Part shown: in pieces, positions 55,300-64,000 of the stretch | Layout of the letters: each line of letters opens with the position of its first letter | How positions within the stretch are numbered: position 1 is the stretch's first letter | Assembly: GCA_029834535.1 (NCBI GenBank) | Contig: JAQMWT010000062.1 | Span: forward strand, 36,580 to 100,579 | DNA: 64,000 bases | Direction of reading: 5' to 3' | Source: Chrysophaeum taylorii | Lineage: Eukaryota > Sar > Pelagophyceae > Pelagomonadales > Pelagomonadaceae | Notes under the pieces: model-generated | Told to the model about the DNA's origin: nothing | What the model saw: only the letters and a program-made list of their open reading frames with translations | Database searches by the model: none | Made by a program: the position numbers and the translations under genes

Positions 55300-57770
55300 C
55301 GTCGTCCACGGGTCTTCCCTTGCGGGCGCTCAGGATCGTCTTCCACGTCGACGAGAGGTTCAAGCGACAAAGCGCCGCCAGGAGTTGGCCTTGGAGCCGT
55401 TTTTCAAGTACGGCGGTTCGAGGTGAACCAGGCCGCGTATTCCTCCTCCGACTGCATCGATAACGCCCAGATTCCAGTTGAGCTATTCGTACCCGTCGAA
55501 CTCCGTCAGTTTCGCGATTCGCTCTTCGGCTTGGGTATGGAAATCCTCGGAGATCGCGAGGCGACGGGCCTCGAGAGAACGACGTAGATCGGTCGACGTA
55601 CCAAACTCCGACAAGCACCGTCGCTGCTCCGACGGCACCGCGGGCTCATACGCTTACGCGAAATACTTTCTCTGATTTTATGATCGAAAAAGTCCGCTCC
55701 AGTTTGTTTCGGTCAGGAACTTAGGCCACGTTTGATATTTGCGTTGGTCGTCCAAGTTTAGGACTTGGGGCCCTTGGGCTCTTTCGCCCCGTGCCCATGC
55801 CCGTAGCACTCGATCTGCGTCCGACGAGAGCCAAGCAAGGTGAGTGGAAAAAACTCGTGAGTGAGTGATTTTTTTCGCAATGCCACGTTGTGGAGATCTG
55901 ATTCGACGATGATGGACTCGAGGGCCGACTCGACCTTGGCCAGAGCAGCCTCGACGACATGGCGCAAGTCGAGCGCCTTCTCGATCCTTGTCGCGACGGC
56001 GCTCTTGCTTGGGCAGCTTTGTGCTGAGCCCTCGCGTCGGCTGTCCAATCTACAAGTGAACGGCGAGCAGTCTCGAGCGCCGCCGCGAGCTGGGGTGAGA
56101 GCTCGCCCAACACCTCGATCGCTCTGCTCATCCTTGCGCCGGCGCTTCACCGTCGACCCGCTCCCGCCGTTTTTTCGTCGACCCGCATGCTATGTTGGCC
56201 ACGGATCGAGTCCCCAAGCCGGCCAAACACACCATCCCTACTGCAGGCAATGACACCGGAGATAGATGCTCGAGATGTTGCTCGAGGGAAAGATGCTGCC
56301 GTGGTACTTGGCGCGCCTATAAATTGGCTTTCGCAGAGGTTCGTGTGACAACATTTCGAGCCAGCATACGCCGTCTTGCGCTCCTCCGTCTGGTTCGCCT
56401 TGGGCAGCTCGCCGCCATCCACATAGTGCGTAGCCTGACCATTCTCGAAGGTGTGGAGGCAGCCCTCGCTCCAGGCCTTGATGGTTTTGAGCATGACATC
56501 CTTGATCTGAGTGTCGAGCTCGCCGAAGATGATGTCGCGGACGGCCGCGACGTCGCGGATCGAGGTCTTGCCATCGAATGAGCGTTTCGTTGACTCGGAG
56601 CGGACGGCCGAAAACTCCTGGTAGGCCTCGATCGCCTCACTGACGTCGAAGGCCTGGTAATTAGTCGAGAGTAGCACCACCAATCCGCATTCAGCAGTTC
56701 GAGCTCCTCGGCGAGCTCGGGACCCAGCACCGCTAAGATGACCGACGCGACAGCCTCGGAGATCTCGGCCGGTAGCTCGCGAAGTGCTAAACGTTTCGTG
56801 TACAGCCGCCGGAGCTTGGACGGCCAGGGCGTCCCAGAGCCGGCGCCCTGTGGCTTCGAAGGCACCCAGATCTGCGCCCGTTGCTGATCAAGCTCTTCGA
56901 CTCGCTCTTGCAGCCGCCCGACCTCCTCCTCCTTGGCCTCGGCGCGCCCTTCTTCGGCGGCGAAGAGATCCAATCGAAGCTCGCGGTTGAGCTTGTTGAC
57001 GTCGGCGTAGCTGGACTGGAGCTTGCCGTACTCCTTCGGATTCGAACGCGAGAGCCGAGCACGGGTGCGTCTCCACCGGCGGCCGCGGCCGCTTCCTTGG
57101 CCACCTCGTCCGTCTGCTGCATGGTGGCCTCGAGCTCGGCAATCTTGGCTTCGAGCTTCTCGGCGTCGCGGGAGCGCTGCTTGGACTTGGCGTCTTTGTG
57201 TCGGTTGATCAGCACCTTGAGCCGCTCCTCTCGAGCTGCGGCGACACGGACAGCCTTCTCCAGCCGCAACTCGGCCTGTTCTCGGCGCTCCTCCGCCGCC
57301 GCAGCCACCACCTCAGCGTTGAGAGCGCCGTCGTGCGCTGCGTCGCGGTCTCTCTCCGCCTGCAAGGCGCGGTCGGACTGCGACTCGAGGCTGGTGCGCA
57401 ACGTCGCTAATTTCTTCTCGAGTTGTGACAGCTGCCGCTTGAGCTCCTTCTTGGTCGGGCTAGGCGGCGGCCCACCCGACATCGACTTTCGCTTCGGCGG
57501 CGGCGACAGCAGCGAGGCGGCGATGGACTGAGATATGCCGCGAGACTCGAGCCCCTGCAAGCCCTGCCGCTCGCGATGGTGTTCACCGTGAACACGACCG
57601 TCCCCAAGCTTAAGTCGTAGTGGAGCGATTCGACCGTGCCGTCGCACTCGAGGAAGTTACGATGGGGCGATAGATCGCGAAGACGTAGACCGCGTCGCCA
57701 GGCCGAATGTCCGTGTTCAGATGCCGCGTGAGCGCGTCGGAGAGTCGGCGACGGACTCATTGCGTGCACC
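55300..57770 (-). pseudogene. 5S-linked repeat gene, copy 1 (diverged, internal deletion)
   Basis: From an ATG near 57760 on the minus strand: LHYDLSLGTVVFTVN (Tudor-like spacing), a long coiled coil (KKELKRQLSQLEKKLATLRT to about 57090), LQERVEELDQQRAQI, then directly NYQAFDVSEAIEAYQEFSAV, TSIRDVAAVRDIIFGELD, EGCLHTFENGQATHYVDGGE and a C-terminal end at about 55300. The middle third seen in copy 2 is missing, and the frame changes several times. The copy stops at about 55300 and has no 5S gene downstream. Confidence 0.7.
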
Positions 57771-58176
57771 TCGCTTGAATAGGCTTTCTTCGTCGGCGCG
57801 AAGTCAGTCCTTCCGGCACACACGTCGAGCACGCGTAGAAGGTGACGGGAAGTTCGCCCGTCACCGACAAAATCCTCCCCAAGTCGAGGGACCCCCCGCG
57901 CCTTGGAGTTTGTTCATGCAGAAAACGCATTCTCCGTCTCGCAGGTCGCTGCGCCCGCTGCAGAAAACGCATTCGCTGTCTCGCAGCTTGCTGCGTCGCG
58001 GGCGCCACGCAGCGGGATTCTTCGCCGCCTTGGCCGGCGGTGACCCATCCCCTCCGACGTTATGAAGGTTCAACACGCGCTCAGAGAGAGGCCTGTGACG
58101 GGCGCGATGGCCTTGTGAAGAGGTGCCACACCATCGTTTCCCAACAACCTAATCCTTATGTCGACCGGCAAAAGAG

Positions 58177-58294
58177 ACAATGGTAACCCGGTGTTCCAAC
58201 GTTGTCACCAACCGTAGTACTAACCAGGCTCGACCGGGCTTAACTTCGCTGAGCTGACGGGAAGCGGTGTTCTACCGGTGAAATGTACCATCGT
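58177..58294 (-). rRNA. 5S rRNA
   Basis: 118 nt. Helix I pairs ACGATGGTA with TACCATTGT. Loop landmarks are TTCCCGTC, AGCGAAGTTAAGC (box A region) and CCTGGTTAGTACT followed by GGTTGGTGACAACG (box C region). A TTTT terminator lies just past the 3' end and a TTATATTGTAAAG TATA-like element lies about 27 nt upstream, as in many algal and plant 5S genes. Confidence 0.95.
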
Positions 58295-58742
58295 GGTGCC
58301 ACTAGTGTTTCTTTACAATATAAAGTAACTACGCGGTGGTGGCCTCGCCGTTTTTTCAGTGGAATACAAGAAACTTTTTGTGGGGGCAATTAAGAAACTT
58401 GGGGTGCACGGCCACAGCGAAGCCGACCCGAACAACTCGCGTTTTTTTTTTTTTTTTATGATCGCGGGAGATACATCCAAGGAGACACTCTGCGGTGGTC
58501 CGGACTTATCTCCAATTTCAGCACTGCTAGCGCTGATTATCGTCCTACTTGGGCATCGGGGCGCCGTTCTGGGCATTATACGATACACGCGAGGCGCTAA
58601 GACGCGTTGCGGCGTCAACAATGCGCAGGGCAGCTGGGGGGAGGGTGCCGTTGAGTTTGGAGCGAGGAAGTGAGTCGGAGACGCGACCTCGGCTAGTCCG
58701 GGGCTGTCCGTGGCTCGTCTTGGGGCCCGTTGCGTCGGGACG

Positions 58743-61592
58743 TCACAAATCGCTGTCTTCATCCTTGGGCTCAGCTTGCGGGCGCTCGGGATAGTCTTCC
58801 ACGTCGACGAGAGGCTCAAGGTCCATTACAAAGCGCCAAGAGATGGCCTTGCAGCCGTTGAAGTACGAGGGGCGGTTCGCGTTGAACCAGGTGTCTTTAT
58901 TCTCCCTCTCGTACCCGAAGTAAATCCAGCAGAAACGACGTTGCCGCCCGAGCATCCCGGGTTTGCTGACTGCATCGATAACGCTCCGATTCCAGTAGAG
59001 ATCTTCGTACCCGTCGAACTTCGTCAGCACCTCCACGCGTTTGTCGATCAGATTGTCGTCGAACGTCGCCATCGCTTTCGTGTCGGAGCTGCAGGTCGCT
59101 TCCGCTTCGCGATTTGCTCGTCGGCTTGGGCATGGAGATCCTCGTCGCTCGCGAGGCGACGGGCCTCGAGAGAACGACGGAGATCGGTCGATGTACCAAA
59201 CTCGGGCAAGCACCGTCGCTGCTCCGATGGCACCGCGGCCTCATACACTAACGGGAAAAGCTTTCTCAGATTTTAAGATCGAAAAAGTCCGCTCCAGTGT
59301 CGTGGTCAGGAACTTAGGCCACGTTTGCCTTGTAGCCGGCCTTGCCGATATTTGCGTCGGTCGTCGACGTGTAGGACTTGGGCCGGAGCTCTTTCAGCCC
59401 CATACCCAAGACATAGCGCTTGATCTGCCCAGTCAGCGCGTGGGATCGTTCTGCGTCCGACGAGAGCGAAGCAAGGTAAGTGGAAAGCTCGCGAGTGATT
59501 TTTTGCAGAGTCACGCTCCCATCGTGGAGATCCAATTCGACGACGATGGGCGTGACCTCGAGGGCCGACTTGGCCTTGGCCAAAGCCTCGACTTGGCGGT
59601 TGAACGCCTTCTCCCGTGCCTCTCGATCCTTGTCGCGACGGCGCTCTTGGGCAGCTTCGTGCTGAGCCCTCGCGTCGGCTGTCCAATCCGCACGTGAGCG
59701 GCGAGCAGTCTCGAGCGCCGCCGCCGCGAGCTGGGGTGAGAGCTCGCCCAGCACTCCATCGCTCTGCTCATCCTTGCGCCGGCGCTTCACGGTCAACCCG
59801 CTCGCGCCGTCGTCATCGACTTGCGTGCTACGCTGGGCATGGATCGAGTCACCAAGGCGGCCAAACACATCATCCCTACTGCAGGCAATGACACCGCAGA
59901 TACTCGAGATGTTGCTCGAGGGAAAGATTCTGCTGTGGTACCTGGCGCCTCCAAATTGGCTTTCGCAGCGGTTCGTGTGACGTTTCGAGCCAGCGTACGC
60001 CGTCTTGAGCTCATCTGTCTGGTTCGCCTTGGCCAGCTCGCCGCCGTCCACATAGCGCGTCGCCTGACCATTGTTGAAGGTGTGGAGGCAGCCCTCGCCC
60101 CAGGCCTTAATGATCTTGAGCATGACACCCTTGATCTGCGGGTCGAGCTCACCGAAGATGATGTCGCGGACGGCCGCGACGTCGCGGATCGAGGTCTTGC
60201 CATCGACTGAGCGTTTCGTTGACTCAGAGCGGACGGCCGAAAACTCCTGGTAGGCCTCGATCTCCTCATTGACGTCGAAGGCCTGGTAGTCGAGAGTAGC
60301 CACCTTGTCCGGGTTGTCGATGCAAGTGCGGAAGAAGGCGCGCGTCTGGTCGAGGATCGGCGCCATGTCCAGGACGGTCCTGCCCTCGAGCTCCGTAGAG
60401 GCTGCAAAGAAGCGGAAAGGGACAGTAAACTTGTCTTCTATGACGGCGCGGGCGTATAAGACACCCGCGATCTCTTTGGAGGTGAAGGTGGCGTAGAGTT
60501 TGTCCCGGAGCACGTTTTTGCGTCGAGCAGAGCTTGTTGTCCACGTATGCGACGAGCAGCCGGAGGTTATGAACGACGATCCAGGCCGAGGCAGTTCGAG
60601 CATCTTGACGGGTCCCCTTGTCCGTGCGGCCGAGCCTCAGATAGAGCTCGTCGGTGCACTCCTTAGCCAAGTAGGCGCGCAGGTCGGCGCCAAAGCTGCC
60701 GCCGTACCGCTTGATGCCCTCGCCAAAGCACTTAGAAACGGCGTGGATGGATGACCTTGTCAAGGTCGGACGTCAGACGGAGTTCGTTGAACTTGGGAAC
60801 GAGGTCTTTCAGAAGGGTGGCCAGCAGCTTGGCCTCGAATGCCGCGCCACCATCCAGAAACGTGTTGCCTGCGCGGTGGATCGATTTAAAAGAAAAATCC
60901 AGAATGACGTACCGAGATGCCGCATGCAGTTGGCCTGATAGAGCTTGGCCTCGTGCCGTCGCTCCGAGTCTGACAGTGCGTTCCAGGCGTCCTCGCCCCC
61001 CTCGTTGATGAAGGTGCGCTTGGCGGCCTCCGACACCAGCTTTTCGAGCTCGCGCCTTGTCGCAAGAGCGGCTTTTGCGTTGTCGGTCTCGATCACCGCG
61101 CCGTCAAGCTGGAGGAGAGATGTCGACACAGCTGCTGCAGGGCAGCGCGCGCAGCCTCGTTCCTGTGACGCGCCGCGACGGTGTTGGGCGCGTGCTCCAG
61201 TAGCCGATCCATAGACGCGAAGCGGGCAGCCAGACTTTGGGCCTCGCTGGCCGTGGTCTGGTCGGCAAGCTCGTAGCACGGTAGCGTCATGTCCTTGCCG
61301 TTCTTGGTCGGGATGTGGCCGTCGATCGATGCCGTCCATAGAGGCGTCCGCTTCCGAGGCGACGCCGGATTCGTTGAGCTCCAAAGCGACCAGAAGTTCC
61401 TGGAGTCGGCCCCTCGCAAGCCCTGCGACCGTCCCCAAGCTTGAGTCGTAGTGGAGCGAATTTCGACCGCGCCGTCGCACTCGAGGAAGTTACGATGGGG
61501 CGATAGATCGCGAAGACGTGGACCGCGTCGCCAGGCCGAATGTCCGTGTTCAGATGCCGCGTGAGCGCGTCAGAGAGTCGGCGGCGGACTCA
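58743..61592 (-). pseudogene. 5S-linked repeat gene, copy 2 (fullest copy)
   Basis: Minus strand from about 61592: a Tudor-like start (IRPGDAV), GRLQELLVALELNES, PTKNGKDMTLPCYELADQTT, AALATRRELEKLVSEAAKRT, then an intron at 60869-60912 (GTACGT...CGCAG, 44 bp) joining RHLG to NTFLDGGAAFEAKLLATLLK. Then CFGEGIKRYGGSFGADLRAY, LGRTDKGTRQDARTASAWIV, a frame change at GCAAAAAC (about 60523), and a 429-codon frame (60603-59314) with FTVPFRFFAASTELEGRTVL, IRDVAAVRDIIFGELDPQIK, HTFNNGQATRYVDGGE, HTNRCESQFGGARYH and a coiled coil. The C-terminal part (59280-58743) has LIDKRVEVLTKFDGYEDLYW, again Tudor/chromo-like. At least three frame changes. The family is unknown to me; transposase or repeat-maintenance protein is a guess. 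Confidence 0.7.
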
Positions 61593-61954
61593 TTGGGTGC
61601 ACTTCGCTTGAATAGGCTGTCTTCGTTGGCGCGAAGTCAGTCCTTCCGGCAGACAGTCGAGCACGCATAGAAGGTGACGGGAAGTTCGCCCGTCACTGAC
61701 AAAATCCTCCCCAAGTCGAGAGACCCCCCGCGCCTTGGAGTTTGTTCATGCAGAAAACGCATTCGCCGTCAAGCAGGTCGCTGCGTCGCGGGGGCCACGC
61801 AGCGGGATTCTTCGCCGCCTTGGCCGGCGGTGACCGACGTTATGAACGTTCAACAGACGCTCAGAGAGAGGCCTGTGGCGGGCGCGATGGCCTTATAAAG
61901 GTGCCACATCATCGTTTCCCAACAACCTAACCCTTTTGTCGAACGGCAAAAAAG

Positions 61955-62072
61955 ACAATGGTAACCCGGTGTTCCAACGTTGTCACCAACCGTAGTACTA
62001 ACCAGGCTCGACCGGGCTTAACTTCGCTGAGCTGACGGGAAGCGGTGTTCTACCGGTGATATGTACCATCGT
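61955..62072 (-). rRNA. 5S rRNA, second copy
   Basis: Identical to the first 5S copy except one base in the 5' third (plus-strand GTGATATG instead of GTGAAATG). It is followed by a stronger T6 terminator and preceded by the same TATA-like element. Confidence 0.95.
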
Positions 62073-62524
62073 GGTGACTCCAATGTTTTTTTACAATATA
62101 AAGTAACTAAACGATGGTGGCCTCGCCGTTTTTTCAGTGGAATACAAGAAACTTTTTGTGGGGGCAATTAAGAAACCTGGGGTGCACGGCCACAGCGAAG
62201 CCGACCCGAACAACTCGCGTTTTTTTTTTTTTATGATCGCGGGAGATACATCCAAGGGAGACACTCTGCGGTGGTCCAGACTTCATATCTCCAATTTCAG
62301 CACTGCTAGCGCTGATTATCGTCCTACTTGGGCATCGGAGCCGCCGTTCTGGGCAGTATATACAATGCACGTGAGGCGCTAAGACGCGTTGCGGCGTCAA
62401 CAATGCGCAGGGCAGCTGGGGGGAGGGTGCCGTTGAGTTTGGAGCGAGGAAGTGACTTGGAGACGCGACCTCGGCTAGTCCGGGGCTGTCCGTGGCTCGT
62501 CTTGGGGCCCGTTGCGTCGGGACG

Positions 62525-64000
62525 TCACAAATCGTCGTCTTCATCCTTGGGCTCAGCTTGCGGGCGCTCGGGATAGTCTTCCACGTCGACGAGAGGTTCA
62601 AGGTCTATTACAAAGCGCCAAGAGATGGCCTTGCAGCCGTTGAAGCACGAGGGGCGGTTCGCGTTGAACCAGGTCTCTTTATCCTCCCTCTCGTACCCGA
62701 AGTAAATCCAGCAGAAACGACGTTGCCGCCCGAGCATCCCGGGTTTGCTGACTGCATCGATAACGCTCCGATTCCAGTAGAGATCTTCGTACCCGTCGAA
62801 CTTCGTCAGCACCTCCACGCGTTTGCCGATCAGATTGTCGTCGAACATCGGCATCGCTTTCGTGTCGGAGCTGCAGGTCGCTTCCGTTTCGCGATTTGCT
62901 CGTCGGCTTGGGCATGGAGATCCTCGTCGCTCGCGAGGCGACGGGCCTCGAGAGAACGACGGAGATCGGTCGATGTACCAAACTCGGGCAAGCACCGTCG
63001 CTGCTCCGATGGCACCGCGGCCTCATACACTAACGGGAAAAGCTTTCTCAGATTTTTAGATCGAAAAAGTCCGCTCCAGTGTCGTGGTCAGGAACTTAGG
63101 CCACGTTTGCCTTGTAGCCGGCCTTGCCGATATTTGCGTTGGTCGTCGACGTGTATGACTTGGGCCGGAGCTCTTTCAGCCCCATACCCAAGACATAGCG
63201 CTTGATCTGCCCAGTCAGCGCGTGGGATCGTTCTGCGTCCGACGAGAGCGAAGCAAGGTAAGTGGAAAGCTCGCGAGTGATTTTTTGCAGAGTCACGCTC
63301 CCATCGTGGAGATCCAATTCGACGACGATGGGCGTGACCTCGAGGGCCGACTTGGCCTTGGCCAAAGCCTCGACTTGGCGGTTGAACGCCTTCTCCCGTG
63401 CCTCTCGATCCTAGTCGCGACGGCGCTCTTGGGCAGCTTTGTGCTGAGCCCTCGCGTCGGCTGTCCAATCCGCACGTGAGCGGCGAGCAGTCTCGAGCGC
63501 CGCCGCCGCGAGCTGGGGTGAGAGCTCGCCCAGCACTCCATCGCTCTGCTCATCCTTGCGCCGGCGCTTCACGGTCAACCCGCTCGCGCCGTCGTCATCG
63601 ACTTGCGTGCTACGCTGGGCATGGATCGAGTCACCAAGGCGGCCAAACACATCATCCCTACTGCAGGCAATGACACCGCAGATACTCGAGATGTTGCTCG
63701 AGGGAAAGATTCTGCTGTGGTACCTGGCGCCTCCAAATTGGCTTTCGCAGCGGTTCGTGTGACGTTTCGAGCCAGCGTACGCCGTATTGAGCTCATCTGT
63801 CTGGTTCGCCTTGGCCAGCTCGCCGCCGTCCACATAGCGCGTCGCCTGACCATTGTTGAAGGTGTGGAGGCAGCCCTCGCCCCAGGCCTTAATGATCTTG
63901 AACATGACACCCTTGATCTGCGGGTCGAGCTCACCGAAGATGATGTCGCGGACGGCCGCGACGTCGCGGATCGAGGTCTTGCCATCGACTGAGCGTTTCG
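62525..64000 (-). pseudogene. 5S-linked repeat gene, copy 3 (partial, premature stop)
   Basis: Nearly identical to copy 2 over its C-terminal half (TSIRDVAA to the C-terminus at 62525); the N-terminal half lies beyond the window. A change of AAG to TAG at 63411-63413 (minus strand) places a stop in the coiled coil after QERRRD. Copy 2 has Lys there. Confidence 0.8.

Larger units (their letters stand above)
57842..61673 (-). repeat. Tandem unit A: 5S rRNA gene plus repeat protein gene
   Basis: GTGACGGGAAGTTCGCCCGTCAC at 57842 recurs at 61674, giving a 3832-bp unit. It contains the 5S gene (58177-58294), a spacer with a T-run (58443-58457) and the protein gene (58743-61592), all on the minus strand. 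A 45-bp duplication of CTGCAGAAAACGCATTCNCNGTCTCGCAG at 57916-57990 is specific to this unit and mostly accounts for the 50-bp length difference from the next. Confidence 0.92.
61674..64000 (-). repeat. Tandem unit B (runs past the window end)
   Basis: Near-identical to unit A in the same orientation, including the 5S gene (61955-62072) and the protein gene. Differences are single bases, the missing 45-bp duplication and a shorter T-run. Confidence 0.92.

Noticed and set aside
58313-58819. 168-aa minus-strand frame downstream of the repeat gene
   Set aside because: It overlaps the true C-terminal coding end and a poly-A/T run encoding Lys, is Pro/Ser-rich by composition, and its counterpart in unit B breaks differently.

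Overview
This is a nuclear eukaryotic window, most likely from a microalga of the stramenopile type. That assignment is an inference from gene content, not from a marker gene. Supporting it are very short spliceosomal introns (42, 44, 59 and 77 bp, all ending in CGCAG), single-exon host genes, Pol III genes (one intron-bearing tRNA-Met, two tRNA-Gly, two 5S rRNA) and heavy loading with old and young mobile elements. FG-GAP-type surface protein pieces, an MLKL-like kinase relic and an arylsulfotransferase-family gene also fit. From memory, the repeat-borne protein family at the right end resembles proteins I associate with pelagophyte genomes; I could not check this.

Layout. 0-9.6 kb is a nest of mobile elements: a Copia pol/LTR end; a DNA-transposon-like segment bounded by 120-bp inverted arms and carrying an integrase-type DDE transposase; SINE-like ~400-bp retroposons, two here with target-site duplications; a 13-unit 53/54-bp minisatellite; a 1.1-kb LTR element with a 5-bp duplication; and a reversed Copia gag. 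10-13 kb holds two decayed host-type genes, an FG-GAP/stalk membrane protein and an MLKL-like kinase with a (IGLDS)14 insert. 14-31 kb is mostly gene-poor, with a tRNA-Met, three intact membrane-protein genes (two of unknown function and one Mpv17/PMP22 family), a decayed relative of the 5S-linked repeat gene, and a 528-aa arylsulfotransferase-family gene. 31-43 kb contains retroelement scraps, another SINE-like copy with a duplication, a low-GC gene-free tract, a NUDT22-like Nudix gene, a tRNA-Gly cluster, a motif-repeat AT island and a trypsin fragment.

43.0-51.2 kb is one large LTR element. Its ends match the 6.6-kb element, but its 7.9-kb interior has only broken Pro/Thr/Ser/His-rich frames and no visible reverse transcriptase, integrase or protease. 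53.5-55.1 kb is a TPR-like acidic protein gene. 55.3-64 kb is a tandem array of ~3.8-kb units, each pairing a 5S rRNA gene with a repeat-borne protein gene on the same strand. This 5S-linked array is the most unusual organisation in the window.

The host genes do not form an operon or pathway; they are independent genes scattered through repeats.
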